Shown: one piece after another, positions 33,837 through 46,309 of the stretch
Numbering within the stretch: the stretch's first letter is position 1
How the letters are laid out: every line of letters begins with the position of its first letter
Assembly: GCA_024195265.1 (NCBI GenBank)
Contig: JAJLRJ010000011.1
Span: 4,204,866-4,268,865, forward strand
Direction of reading: 5' to 3'
DNA from: Dendrophyllia cribrosa
Lineage: Eukaryota > Cnidaria > Anthozoa > Scleractinia > Dendrophylliidae
Length of the DNA: 64,000 bases
Made by a program: the position numbers and the translations under genes
The notes under the pieces: model-generated
Databases searched by the model: none
What the model was told of the DNA's origin: nothing
What the model saw: only the letters and a program-made list of their open reading frames with translations

Positions 33837-34945
33837 GGCTCTGCGGGCCAAAGGCCCGCGCGGAGCCCCATACTCATAGAACCAGAGAACCATAGAACCC
33901 ATGCCCGTCATTTTTCATGGTCATGGCTAGCGGAATGTTTCGCGGGCGCGTTGTGTGCAAAGGGCTAACTCGCGGGCGCGTATACCGTCACGTCACCTGG
34001 GAAAACACTGCTGTGTTTGGCGGAGAAAACCGTTTTAATTAAAGTCGTTATTCTCCTGCATTTTTTCGCGGTTTGCTACTCAAGATGGGGATACTAATTA
34101 AGGGATACTCAGAAGCCGCTATAGTGGAAAAAGAAGAGCTTCCAGGAATAAAATCTTGCTTCGAGAATGGAATCAATGCGGGAGATGTTTGTCACTTCGG
34201 GTTTTAGAACTGAAGAAACGGAGATTTAAAGAATTTCCAAGCAGTGGAGGGACTTAAAGGTAAAACAAAATACATTTTTCGATGTGAATTTATGTTGATA
34301 TCAATCTGTGATTGACTTTTTCTTTGTGTTCTCGCTAGTTTTGGAGAATTGTTTATAAAACGCGCTTAATTGAATTCAGTTGTTTTGATTTCTTTCATCG
34401 GAGACATCTCGGCCTCGATGAGCTATAAATGGTTTGCGTTTTGCTTTTAAACATAAACTTATAGAGACTTGAATAAATTTTTTTGAAAGAAGATTGTGTT
34501 GTCCATTTTTTTTTGTGTTTGTTCATTCATTACATAGGTTGAAAAGCGATCTTATGTAAACAAAACAAGACTTGGATTTTATAGTTCTAATCTTCACTCG
34601 CGTGGCCTTATGCAAATATGTTTGCGTATGTTTTGCAATTTTGATTTCCAAATCAGTTTCTCGGACAATTTTTTATAAGCAGCAGGTGTATTTTATTTGG
34701 AAATTAGTCGTACTAGTTATTCTAGACGGAGAAAAAATTGTTTTTGTGAACTTTTCTACTGTGTAAATGTACTGTGCAAACGGTCGCGTACATGTAAGTC
34801 TGTTTTTGAGAATTGCTAAACTTAAAAAATAGCCCGGTCGTCAATTTTTATTCTTGTGCTTCCGACCTTTCACCTCAGTTAAGTTTGTCATCGGCTCTCT
34901 GTTCAAAGAGCGACGCTGTTAGGCTCAGCCTATCTATATGTATTA
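33837..34945 (+). mobile_element. GC-hairpin element, full-length copy
   Basis: It begins with a GC-rich hairpin (gcggggctctgcgggccaaa against ggcccgcgcggagcccc) and ends at aggctcagcctatctatat, itself containing a small palindrome. Landmarks such as tttcgcgggcgcg, agtttctcgg, aaatgtac and tttcacct recur in reverse at 60165-61098, in reverse at 36227-36800 (partial) and forward at 37440-37940 (partial). No protein is recognised. Family unknown. Confidence 0.7.
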
Positions 34946-35174
34946 TCAATCTGTGATTGACTTTTTTTTCGGTCTTCATTTTAACAAGAGACTAAACATA
35001 GCCTATACTCATGCGCATGAGACTAAGACACGTTGATTGAAGCTACCAATTTTTCTGTAGTCACTTTGAATATTTAATTTATTGATTCTGATCAAACCCA
35101 CACTAGTGTAATACTTCCCAAATGTTAACCGTGAATTATTTCTATTACATTGGGTTATTCCAGAAAGAATCCAC

Positions 35175-35205
<31 letters not shown>

Positions 35206-35767
35206 CCCCACCACCACCGACGGATGGCAAGATTGTTTGACCGACCCCTTCTCCTGCCCGGATTTCCAATAAATTTGTGGAAGCCCTAAATTTACAGGTA
35301 ATGAAAAAAATACATGTAATCGGCGATGAGTGCTATAAATTGGTGAAACATTTTAATAAAAATAAATATTGCGTGACACATCATGACCCCCCCCCCCCCC
35401 CCCCCCACCCCGTTTGATTTCAAGTCCAAATCGAAATGAAATTTTTCTATAAAGCTAGTTCTTTAAATAACTGCTTTGATTTTGCCATGCATTAGTTTTT
35501 TCCAGGCTTCACAGTTTTTTCAAAGTGTTGTCCCAAATACACTTCTTTCATATATGCAAATTTCGTGTGGAATGTAATTCGATCGTGCGCTGCTTGTACC
35601 AAAATATTTGTTTTAAAGGTCAAAACTTTTTAATGAAACTCGTATTTCCTTGAATGAAAATGTCTTTCCCTTGAATAAAAGAGTTAAACGCTTATCAGGA
35701 TTCAGTGATTTTCTGCTTCTGGAAGGCTTGGCGATTGCAGCACGCAGCGCTGGCGTCTGCGAATTAT

Positions 35768-36010
35768 ATTATAGATAGATAGAAACTTTATTTAAGTGTC
35801 AAAAGACCTTATAGCCTGGGTAAACCCATACTAATTTGGGGACACATAAAAAAGTATAAAATATCTAATATTAATCTAAAACCTAAAATATATTTAATAT
35901 TTAAAATTTATATAAAGCTAACAATTTATTAAATGATAATAAAAGCTAAAATTTAATTATATTAAACATCACAAAGTAATATTTAAATTAAGCAACCTGC
36001 TTTATTATAT
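35768..36010 (-). mobile_element. LINE 3'-end-like fragment
   Basis: tagatagatagaaactttat begins an AT-rich stretch. The tetranucleotide run beside TTTATTTAA resembles the minus-strand LINE end at 50987-51130. No coding part was recognised. Confidence 0.4.
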
Positions 36011-36226
36011 CTAGTGTTTTCTTAACTTTCCGACTTTTCTTGTGTATATAGAATGCCATTCTTATCCGCTTAATTCAATTATATTTAAGCTTACTAGTGT
36101 GCCTTACCATGATTATTGGCTGGCTTCATGAAGAAAACATTCGAACAAGTTTGCGTCTAATGTTTCCCAAATCGTGACTGCTTTCTGTTACTTTTGAAAA
36201 GACTACTTTTAAAAGATCCTTAAAAT

Positions 36227-36800
36227 CAGTAAACGACCGGGTTATTTTTCAATTTTAGCAATTCTCAATAACTGTATTACGCGACAGTCCGTTGACTCTG
36301 TGTTTAGAATGCACAAAAGCTCACAAAAGGAACCTTTTTCTCAGTCTAGAATAACAAGTATGACACAAAGAAAAAGTCAATCACAAATTGGTATCAACAT
36401 AAATTCTCACCGAAAAATGAAATTTCTTTTATGGTAAAGTCCCTCGCCTGCTTGAAAATTCTTAAAAACTCCGCTTCTTCGGATTTGATCGCCCCGCACT
36501 GATAAAACTTGAAGCAAGATTTCGTCGCTTACAGCTCTCCTTTTTCTCCACTACAGCGGCTTCTGAGTATTCTTTAAAGCTTTCTCTTTCCATTTTGAGT
36601 ATTTTGAATGTGTGTTATTATTCCGACAAGACAAAACTATGGTTTTGAAAACCAAGCACATGCCGAGCGCGGCAGCCATTTTTGTAGAATTTTTATGTGA
36701 CCTGCGACCCGGTTTATAGTAATAATAAATGCGTGCATAAATTTGCATGCACTAATGTGACAAAAAGACGAAGAAACGCAACCCATTTTCTACCTCATGC
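36227..36800 (-). mobile_element. GC-hairpin element, partial reverse copy
   Basis: cgaccgggttatttttcaat to about catgcgcttactgcgcatga runs in the opposite sense to 33837-34945. The GC hairpin end is lacking. Confidence 0.6.
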
Positions 36801-37439
36801 GCTTACTGCGCATGAGTAATTAACGTGTTTCGTTGCAACAATTCCCTTCCAAACAAAGCATCGCGAACGGCTCGCTTTTTTAGGTATTTGTTCAAGCGTA
36901 AAATATGCAACTTTGTTTGTCTAGACAAACCGTCGCGCTTCTTCACACACAAACAAGGGAAATTCGTTCTGTCGAGCAAACTGACGATAATTCGAACGAG
37001 TGAAAAGGCTTAACAACCGGCACTAAACAAGTTTTTGTACAAAATAAATCTTGATTACACGTGCAGAAACATGAAGGCGGTAACGCAACGGACTTGCATG
37101 TTTCACGCTTGAACAAACACGTAAAAGGGTTAGCCTTTGAACAAGAATTCTCCATTTCAACTTTTGCAGCACGCTTCATATTTCCAAACCTTTTTCTACT
37201 CGTTCTACTCATTTTAAAACGTTTTCAATAGCTTTTAAAACGTTTCTTGGCTGCTTTATTGTCTGATATGAAATGTTTACTACAACATTACAGCGATTTT
37301 GATTTCAGTTAGCCGATCAAAGCATGACATTTTTTATTTCTTCGGTGAGTGTGGTCAAAGGGCCACCAAACTGTCAAAAACATAATTCCGTTGCCACACA
37401 AATCAAAATCATTTCCTCGTTGGCACTCTATCGATAGGT

Positions 37440-37940
37440 ATGCCTAGTTTAAACATAAACTAATGGAGATTTGAATAACATTTTTCGAAAGAAGATTGTG
37501 TTGTCCATTTTTATGTGTTTGTTCATTCATTACATAGATTAAAAAGCGATTTTATGTAAACAAAACAAGACTTGAACATTATAGTTCTATCTTCGCGCCT
37601 TATAATTATGCAAATATGTTTGTGTATTTTGCAATTTTGATTTCCAAATTAGTTTCTCGGGCAATTGTTGACAAGCAACAAGTGTATTTTATTCGGAAAG
37701 TAGTCGTACTAGTTATTCTAGACGGAGAAAAAGTTGTTTTTTGTGAACTTTTGTACGGTCTAAATGTACAGTACAGACGGTCGCGTAATACTGTTTTTGA
37801 GAATTGCTAAAATTGAAAAATAGCCCGGTCGTCAATCTTAATTCCTGTGCTTCCGACCTTTCACCTTAGTTAAGTTTCACCTTAGTTAAGCTTGTTCACA
37901 GAGCGAGGCTGTTAGGCTCAGCCTATCTATATATATTAAA
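37440..37940 (+). mobile_element. GC-hairpin element, partial forward copy
   Basis: Matches 34445-34945 closely and ends in the same gttaggctcagcctatctat. It lacks the first 600 bp. With the two copies above it makes a 4.1-kb composite in the gene B intron. Confidence 0.65.
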
Positions 37941-37999
37941 TAGTTACAGTCGACCATATTAACTGAAAATGGTTGGAAAACTGTTCTAATGGTACACTT

Positions 38000-39480
38000 C
38001 ACCAAAATCAATCAAAGAGTCCTTAAAGTTGTTGGATAGCTTTGGCAAGATTTCTGGCCTCAGACTCAAAAGCAGAAAAACGGAGGCTTTATGGATTGGT
38101 TCAAAAAAGAATTCAGTGCTAGGCCCTGTCCTGAATGGAACTATAAATGGGCAAAAGAAAAGGTTAAGATTCTTGGGGTATGGTTGTCAACAAATCCAAC
38201 AATAACAGTGTTCCAAAACTACAATGAAAAGTTAGAAAAAGTAAGGGCAATCTTAGGCTGCTGGAAATTTCGTAGGCTCAGCCTTTTGGGGAAAGTCACG
38301 GTGTTGAAAAGCCTTGTAGCGTCGCAACTTGTTTACATTCTAATTCCTCTAAAAACAAACCATAGTGTGACAGAATAAAGAGAAATGTTGTGATAAACGA
38401 TTACTCAGAAGGAGGAATCAAAATGATCGCTATTTTTTCTTTCAAAAAATCGTTAAAAGCCACTTGAATCCAAAAGTACCTCGATATTGAAAACCGTGGC
38501 AGCTGGAAAATCTTCTTTGATTTGGATCTTCACCAATATGGAGGAGATGTAATTTGCATAAAAAGGACGCCTTAAGCTTGACCAATATATCATGCCCCTC
38601 TGTTAAGGAAATCCTTGAAATCTGGAGCGAGGCTTTTTTGAGGGAACGGTTACATCGGATGATTACCTTTTTTCGTCGACTTTATGGTATAATTCATTGA
38701 TACGAATTGAAAATAGACCCGTTTTCTACAAAGATTGGTATGCGAAAGTGGTAACAAAGGTTAAGCATCTAATGGACAGCTCCTCGAATCTACTTACCTG
38801 GATTGACTTTCAAAACAAGTATAATCTGCAAGTACGACCTCTTACTTACTTTGGAATAGTAACTGCAATTAATCACCTTCGTAGTAAGGCGAATAAACAT
38901 AAAAACGAATGTCTGTTTACGAAATTTATTGAGTGTGCAAAGCCATCTAGACTTGTATATAAGAAGCTAATTTCATCCAATTAAATGTGAGCAACCTCAC
39001 TCGTCACAAGAGAAATGGCACAATGACATTAACCTTCCTTCAAATCAAACAATCAACTGGAGAGCAGCTTACCAATTGTCCTTACAATGCACAAAGAGCT
39101 CAAAACTTGCAACCTTTAATTTTAAATTTTTACATCGACGCTTGTCAACCAACAGTTTCCTTAAAAAATAGTAGTTGTCGACTATGAAAAAATGCACTTT
39201 CTGCCAATCCGAAGCAGAAAACTTGTTGCACCTCTTTTGGAAATGCGAGAAGATTCAAGGTTTTTGGAACAGTGTTTTTTCGTGGCTACAGCCTTGTCAA
39301 ATTACTAATGAATGTTTCCAAGTAGATATTGCACTGGTTCTGAGGCCATATAAATCTAAGAATAACCTCCAAATCAATTTTTGCCTTCCAACTGCCAAAT
39401 ATTTTGTTTGGCTTTGTAGACTTAAAGACTGTACGTACTCCAAAACTAAACTCCAAAACTGATTTCTAAAAAATCTGGTG
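38000..39480 (+). pseudogene. Decayed LINE (non-LTR retrotransposon) RT C-terminal region
   Basis: Pieces in several plus-strand frames read like the end of a non-LTR ORF2: SFGKISGLRLKSRKTEALWI, WAKEKVKILGVWLST, NYNEKLEKVRAILGCWKFRR, LSLLGKVTVLKSLVASQLVY, and further down CTFCQSEAENLLHLFWKCEK, a zinc-binding motif typical of the C-terminus. At least three frame changes and several stops break it. It lies in the large intron between CUB 4 and CUB 5 of gene B. Confidence 0.8.
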
Positions 39481-39535
39481 TATGAAAATTGTACCCTCAC
39501 AATAAACTTTCAAACAAAAGTTATACCCTCCCCCG

Positions 39536-39569
<34 letters not shown>

Positions 39570-39660
39570 ACTGCAATTACAATTTGAAAAGTTTACCATC
39601 CCCTCACCCCTCCCCCTTACAATTCGTCAAATGAACTTTCTTTTACTTCTTTCCTCATAG

Positions 39661-40072
39661 GGAGAGTTTCACGGTTCAGCGCATGTGCACAGATTAAAAT
39701 GCTTTATTCGCTTTCTTACCAACAGTTTATCGGTTGAAAAAACGACTCACATTTACTTCAATAATCACATACTATAATTAATCCAAACAAAGCGAAGGAT
39801 GACCAAAATTCACTGAAAATTTCAACGGATTACACCGACAAAGTCAGCACTGAATAAAACCTTTGACCCGAAGGATTTATTCTACGCTCTGGTGGTTTTC
39901 ATGGCGCCCATGGGTATGTATAATCATCCATTCAATCAGCTGACTGACCGTGACATTTTCACGGGAAAATTTCCCGCCAGAATGATCTACTCGCTTCCGA
40001 TTGGTCTAAACAATGAAATTAAATGGTTAAGTCAAAGCTTGCACATGCGCCGAACCGTGAAACCCTCCCTTC
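39661..40072. mobile_element. MITE, about 410 bp, terminal inverted repeats about 30 bp
   Basis: ggagagtttcacggttcagc at the left and its near complement (ccgaaccgtgaaaccctccc) at the right, continuing inward with gcatgtgcac / gcacatgcgc. No coding content. Confidence 0.8.
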
Positions 40073-40256
40073 ATGCGTCCATTCAAATTCCACACCTTTG
40101 AACAGTTGGTACGAGTTTGTAGAGTCACCACTGACCATTTAATATTGTCCTGTTCACCAGTAAACTCGTTCCCAGGGTCTCTCTTCTTCACGCCGTCGCA
40201 CCAGGTTCATGAGGGAGCTTTAGCAAACACGACGGCAATGGCAGCGAGAGTGGCAC

Positions 40257-40830
40257 AAAATAATAAGTTTATGAACGAAAACAATGCCTCTGCACGTGCG
40301 TTTTACATTTGATACATTTCTTTGCCGTTCCCTGCAGAACAACAACGTCAAATTATCAAATTATAGGTTTTGTGAAGAACGTGAACACTCGACGGTTAAT
40401 TTTCCTTGCTCTATTTAAACTTGAAATCCGTCCCTACGAACTCAGTTCCTGGACAATTCAGTCACATCAGGCAAATTAAACAATTTGGAACAACTTACAA
40501 AGGAGTTTAAATGGGCGCAAATTCTTTCTTTCAATGACGTTTTCTTTCGCGTTGCCGAGAGCAACACAAAACAATACGTTTAATGAGCGAAAACAATGTG
40601 TCTGCACGTGCGTTTTTCATTTGATACATTTCTTTGCCGTTCCTTGCAAAACAACAACGTCAAATGACCAATAATTATAGGTTTTTTTAGAGAACGTGAA
40701 AACACGACGGTTAATTTTCCTTGCTCTAATTGAACTTGAAAGCCGTCCCTACCAATTCAGCTCTTGAACAATTCCAGTAACATTAGGCAAACAACAATTT
40801 GGAACAATTTCACAGTAGTTTAAGTAGCAA
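40257..40830. repeat. Direct tandem duplication, period about 310 bp
   Basis: gaaaacaatgcctctgcacg at 40277 and gaaaacaatgtgtctgcacg at 40588 start two aligned blocks sharing gatacatttctttgccgttc, acgacggttaattttccttg and caatttggaacaa. Confidence 0.85.
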
Positions 40831-41249
40831 TGCGTGCAAGAACTAGGCAATGCTCTATTGTTCCGCGGCATGTCACTTTCCCCACATAAGATTGTTTACA
40901 TATGTAGGTTTTTTACTGAGAATGTATCAACCTAAGGACAACATGTTTTTTAAATAAAATGTACTGGAACTTCACTTTAAAGTGATGTTTCTTTTGTGCT
41001 ACAAGATTTCGTCCAATCGTGAAACTTCAAAACAAGGATCTTTCTGCGTGTACCGGCACTCATTGTCTTCTATTGTTTGTGAGGTATTGTATTTTTGGTC
41101 TTGTTTTGCATTTGTATTATTGTCGTTCTTTGTTCCTTTTGTTTTACGTCATCTGTGCTCCGGTACACATAGAAAGAACCCAAAACAATGGCCAAGAAAG
41201 GCTTCTAATTTTACATGTTTCCCACATAGAATTTTGGTGGCATTAAAAC

Positions 41250-41790
41250 TCAGAATACTTTTACTAAAGGGGAACCAATTAGTAAACAAGTTACAAACCC
41301 TCCTTTGGGTCTTTGCAGTGTTACAATATTTCGGAAATATTTTACCTCTAATATATAGCTTGTGATGTGTTCTACATGATAAGGTAAATATTATGGGTTA
41401 TAGCGCTGCTGGGGATTCGTGACTTCATCCAAAATGGCCACCAAGATGGCCGTTATTTTACTAAAAATTCAAATGTATCAGGAAGATGTAGAAATTGCAA
41501 ATGAAATTGCTTGAAATGTAAAATATGATATAATTAAGTGTTTTGCTGCTTTTGGTAGCGTTTTGTATGTTTTTAACTGAAAAAAGGTGAAAAACACGTA
41601 CTTGTATAAAAATAATGGCTTGACCTCGTGCTACTTATGACGTCATATCTCGTTTCCATTACGACCGATTCTCGCCAAACATTACCAAAATGTGCCTTAA
41701 TTATAAACGAAAAGTGAAGTTAAGGAGGGGGTGGGGCATCCACTCACTCTCCTCCGTCCTTGCACGTCCGAGCGCTAAAAAATTATCCTT
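41250..41790 (+). mobile_element. TTAA-type MITE relative, copy beside CUB 4
   Basis: Shares gttacaaaccctcctttggg, tattatgggttatagcgctg, gacgtcatatctcg and ccttgcacgtccgagcgcta with the copy at 43863-44420. The left TTAA end is missing or altered. Confidence 0.7.
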
Positions 41791-41930
41791 CTCTATATCG
41801 ATGAATAGTGTTTTATATTTACCTCGCCTCGACAAATATTCACAATTATTCACCTCCACTTTGGTGAATAATTGCTAATTATGCGAACACTTTAAAACAT
41901 ATTTCTTTAAGGTTGAAAGTTGCTACTTAC

Positions 41931-42296
41931 TGCTAGTGTAGTTCACTTGAGCATAAGTTGCCTTAAATCCACGGTACCAGCTCCCACCACGATTAGAGAC
42001 AAACAGCACCTTCAGGCTGTCATGGTATACACGATATATTACACCGCGGAGGTATCCACATCTTCGTGCGCTTGAGACACCATCAGAAGATAAGCCTTTT
42101 TGAATTTCCAAGTAATCACACGTGCAGGCTGCTCCACACCCTTCAATGGCCATGTCTTCAATGATCAACACGATGTAGTTTCCTTTACTTGCTGTGATTT
42201 GCCAGCTGCATGTATGGTTGTCTTCGTAATGTCTGGGGTAATAAGGACTGGTGATGGTTCCTGATGTGTCATTCAGGGTCATCAGATTTGGACACA
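41931..42296 (-). CDS. Gene B exon: CUB 4 (type V)
   Basis: A 366-bp exon (122 codons), phase 1-1, acceptor ttttctcatgcag, donor GTAAGT. It reads VCPNLMTLNDTSGTITSPYY, PRHYEDNHTCSWQITASKG, then CGAACTCDYLEI, RRCGYLRG, LKVLFVSNRG and YRGFKATYAQVNYTSS. It keeps the Cys-Asp-Tyr-Leu-Glu motif, whose Asp is one of the usual calcium ligands of binding CUBs. It is one half of a CUB I + CUB V pair duplicated 3 kb away (44997-45368), with which it shares about 93% of residues. Confidence 0.92.
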
Positions 42297-42499
42297 CTGC
42301 ATGAGAAAACAAATATACAACAAATAATCTTATGAGACTGATCCAGGTCTGCAAAAGATCCGGCACTCCTCATCGTTTTGTTTCTGTAATTTAGCTTATC
42401 TTAGAGTTTTGTAATATTAATAATATTCTGTCACAACTATTTATTGCTCATTAACATTGATCAATGAGTAATCAATCCAGGAACAGAGAGCAGGGTTTG

Positions 42500-43200
42500 G
42501 GAATGAGTGATTGAGCGATTAGCACCACTTCCCAGAAAAACATTAAAATTGTGGAAAAGGAAAGGGAAGAAAGAAACTTTAACATGCAAGGCTGATCAGA
42601 CAGCTGTATTTGTTCGGTTTCTTTTAATATTGCTCAAAGTGAAGAAAGGTCTGGAAAAAGTTTTAGGGTCAGTAACTATAACCCAAACCCTAGTCCTAAA
42701 ACTGGTTTCCAGACCCCTTCTTCCTTGCTGTGCATTTATTATAATAGGCAAAAAAATGCCCCATTTCATCCGTTAGATCCAAGTAAATTTTGCCTAAGCA
42801 GTAAACACAGACAGATTACAGCACATCAAACATTTTAACTTGAAGAGAAATCTTAAATCCCAGCGTTTACAAAGGAAAATTGAACAGCAATTATAACAGG
42901 CAAACAAATGCTTCATTTCATCCGCTAAATCCAGGTACATTTTACCCAAAAAGTTAGGAGATGAATTACTACAGAAAATAGACCTTTTATTGGAAAATCC
43001 CATTATCTATTTTCAGACTTATATCAGCAATTTTCTCAACCCATTTTCTGACCCAAATAGATGAAAACATGTAAGAATTATAGAAGTAAACATATACCCA
43101 ACGTTGTTTTAAACGCCAGAAATGCGCTAGACATTGAGGCGAATTGCATTGCTTCCCAATCCAGGTGGTAAATAACCGTAATGTAACCAACACATAACTG
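42500..43200. repeat. Intron block of the 3-kb duplication
   Basis: Aligns almost base for base with 45560-46260, including the repeated gggtcagtaac and taacaggcaaacaaatgctt stretches. 42661-42680 contains an extra tataacccaaa stretch missing from the other copy. Confidence 0.8.
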
Positions 43201-43246
43201 CTATGATGGAGCCAACAGAAACGCTGATATCAGAAATAACACTCAC

Positions 43247-43588
43247 CTGAGTCATAAGTGATGGCCGTGTAAAATGCATTAAATCCTGAATACTGATTGG
43301 CGAGGGATAAAAATGTCACCTGAATGGAATTCCCCACAGAGTACAGTGGATCAGGAAGAGAATAACCATCCAAAGTAACAACACCAGAGGAAACGTTTGT
43401 GATGGTAAGCTGAGCTCCGCCGTACCATCTAGAGCCCAATTGAACGTGTAGGAAGCTGATCTTGATAATGTACCCACTGGGAACTGTGATATTCCAGCTG
43501 CATCTACTGTATTGAGGGTAGTTGTTTGGAAAATTAGGGCTTGAAAAGAATCCACTTGATCCAGAAAGAAACTCTCCAGAGATACAAC
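43247..43588 (-). CDS. Gene B exon: CUB 3 (type I)
   Basis: A 342-bp exon (114 codons), phase 1-1, acceptor tttctttttag, donor GTGAGT. It starts CISGEFLSGSSGFFSSPNF, then NNYPQYSRCSWNITVPSGY, GGAQLTITNVSSGVV and NQYSGFNAFYTAITYDS. The first CUB disulphide is kept (Cys at the start and in SRCSW). Paired with the type V CUB at 41931-42296; together they are the downstream copy of the 3-kb exon-pair duplication. Confidence 0.92.
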
Positions 43589-43862
43589 CTAAAAAAGAAA
43601 CCAACTTTTTGGACATGTGGCTTCAACGCATTCATCAGTGAAATGTGATTCAAAATAGATTTGTTTAATATATTCCAAACGAGGTAATGTTTTTCGCGCG
43701 CTCTGATTGGCTACTCAAACTCCGGATAGCACTTGCTCAGTTCAACCACTGGCTTTCGTGGCGGCTGATTTCCTGGACTTAGCGCGCGATTCTTTTACTT
43801 ATTGGTTAGAAATAAATTGACACATTGGGGCTTGTTACTCATTTGATTTGTGTGGTATATAT

Positions 43863-44440
43863 TAACCCTCGGACGTACATGCAAACTTATAGCCCTCGGC
43901 CACCGTAGTACAAGATGGGTGGGTGAGAGAGGGAGGGGTTGTTACAAACCCTCCTTTAGGTTTTTGCGGTGTTGCAATTATTTGGAAATATTTTACCTCC
44001 AATAGATAACTTGTGATGTGTTCTACAAGATAAGGTAAATATTATGGGTTATAGCGCTGCTGGGGGTTCGTGACTTCATGCATCCAAAAGGCCACCAAGA
44101 TGCCCGCCATTTTAATAAAAATTCAAATTTATCCGGAAAATTTGGAAATTGCAAATATGCTTTGCTGGAAATTTTAAAAAAATGATATAATTAAATATTT
44201 TGCTGCTGGTAGGGTTTTGTATGTTTCTAACCGAAAAATGGTGAAAAACACTTACTTGTATAAAATAATGGCTTGACCTCATGCTACTTATGACGTCATA
44301 TCTCGTTGCCATTACGACCGATTGTCGTCAAACTTAACCAAAATGTGCCTTAAATATAAACGAAAAGCGAACTTAAGGAGGGGGTGGGGCATCCACCCAC
44401 TCCCCAACCCGTCCTTGTACGTCCGAGCGCTAAAACAATT
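43863..44440 (+). mobile_element. TTAA-type MITE, about 570 bp
   Basis: It starts ttaaccctcggacgtacatg and ends ccttgtacgtccgagcgcta, so the terminal inverted repeat is about 17 bp (ccctcggacgtac type). The piggyBac-like TTAA precedes the left CCC; the right TTAA has decayed to gctaa. Internal landmarks as at 11021-11640. Confidence 0.75.
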
Positions 44441-44463
44441 ACTCTTCGCTGTGTCGATGAATA

Positions 44464-44871
44464 CAGTCAACTCTCTCTAAGACGGACACCGTCGGGACCG
44501 GCCCCAATTTTTTATTCTGAGGTAATAAAGCTGAACCTATGCACAATGAATACACGTCTGTTTTAAGTCTGTTTAAAGTCGTTAACTTAAGCAAAACCTA
44601 CAAATTGGAACAAAAATAACATTAGAAAAGTAGACTCGTTTGTTCATATTCAACACTTACATTTCCGTTTTGAAGTATTTTTCACTAAAAAGCACTTCTC
44701 AAGTGTCCGTTGACGGTTTCAAAGTGTCCGTTGTCCGTCTTAGAGAGGTGTCCGTCTTATAGAGAGTTTAGTTACAGTTAAATGACTGAAAAACTGCAGG
44801 AACCAACATCAAATGTCCATCTTATAGAGGTGTCTGTCTTATATAGGTGTCCGTTAAGATAGAGTTGACTG
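44464..44871. mobile_element. pogo/Tigger-like MITE, 408 bp, with TA target duplication
   Basis: Ends cagtcaactctctctaagac and gatagagttgactg, an imperfect 27-bp inverted repeat flanked by TA on both sides. The duplicate intron at 41800-41830 and gene A at 1537-1560 keep the empty site (gatgaatagtgtt). The end words are those of pogo/Tigger-type Tc1/mariner elements. No transposase. Confidence 0.88.
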
Positions 44872-44996
44872 TAGTGTTTTATATTTACCTCGCCTCCACA
44901 AATATTCACCATTATTCACCTCCACTTTGGTGAATAATTGCTAATTATGCGAACACTTTCAAACATATTCCTTGAAGGTTGAAAGTTGCTACTTAC

Positions 44997-45368
44997 TGGC
45001 GGGTATGCTAGTGTAGTTCACTTGAGTATAAGTTGCCTTAAATCCACGGTACCTCCCACCACGATCAGAGACAAACAGCACCTTCAGGCTGTCATGGTAT
45101 ACATGATATATTACACCGTGGAGGTATCCACATCTTCGTGCGCTTGAGACACCATCAGAAGATAAGCCTTTTTGAATTTCCAAGTAATCACACGCGCAGG
45201 CCGCTCCACACTGTCGAATGTCCATGTATTCAATGATTAACACGATGTAGTTTCCTTTACTTGCTGTGATTTGCCAGCTGCATGTATGGTTGTCTTCGTA
45301 ATGTCTGGGGTAATAAGGACTGGTGATGGTTCCTGATGTGTCATTTAGGGTCATTAGATTTGGACACA
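44997..45368 (-). CDS. Gene B exon: CUB 2 (type V)
   Basis: A 372-bp exon (124 codons), phase 1-1, same acceptor and donor types as CUB 4. Differences from CUB 4 include CGAACACDYLEI, a two-residue shorter loop at RGGRYRGF and four extra residues (SIPAS) before the donor. The Asp of the Cys-Asp-Tyr motif is kept. It is the upstream copy of the duplicated pair. Confidence 0.92.
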
Positions 45369-46309
45369 CTGCATGAGAAAACAAATATACAACAAATAAT
45401 CTTATGAGACTGATCCACGACTGCAAAAGATCCGGCACTCCTCATCGTTTTGTTGCTGTAGTAATTTATCTTAGAGTTTTGAAATATTAATAATATTCTG
45501 TCACAACTATTTATTGATCATTAACATTGATCAATGAGTAATCAATCCAGGAACAGAGAGCGGGGTCTGGGAATGAGTGATTGAGTGATTAGCGCCACTT
45601 CCCAGGAAAAAAAAATTAAAATTGTGGAAAAGGAAAGGGAAGAAAGAAACTTTAACATGCAAGGCTGATCAGACAGCTGAATTTGTTCGGTTTCTTTTAA
45701 TATTGCTCAAAGTGAAGAAAGGTCTGGAAACAGTTTTAGGGTCAGTAACCCTAGTCCTAAAACTGGTTTCCAGGCCCCTTCTTCCTTGCCGTGCATTTAT
45801 TATAATAGGCAAAAAAATGCCCTATTTCATCTGTTAGATCCAAGTAAATTTTGCCTAAGCAGTAGACACAGACAGATTACAGTACATCAAACCTTTTAAC
45901 TTGAAGAGAAATCTTAAATCCCAGCGTTTACAAAGGAAAATTGAACAGCAATTATAACAGGCAAACAAATGCTTCATTTCATCCGCTAAATCCAGGTACA
46001 TTTTACCCAAAAAGTTAGGAGATGAATTACTACAGAAAAAAGACCTTTTATTGGAAAATCCCATTATCTATTTTCAGACTTATATCAGCAATTTTCTCAA
46101 CCCATTTTCTGACCCAAATAGATGAAAACATGTAAGAATTATAGAAGTGAACATATACCCAACGTTGTTTTAAACGCCAGAAATGCGCTAGACATTGAGG
46201 CGAATTGCATTGCTTCCCAATCCAGGTGGTAAATAACCGTAATATAACCACACACATAACTGCTATGATGGACCCAACAGAAAACTATGATGTCAGTAAT
46301 AAGACTCAC

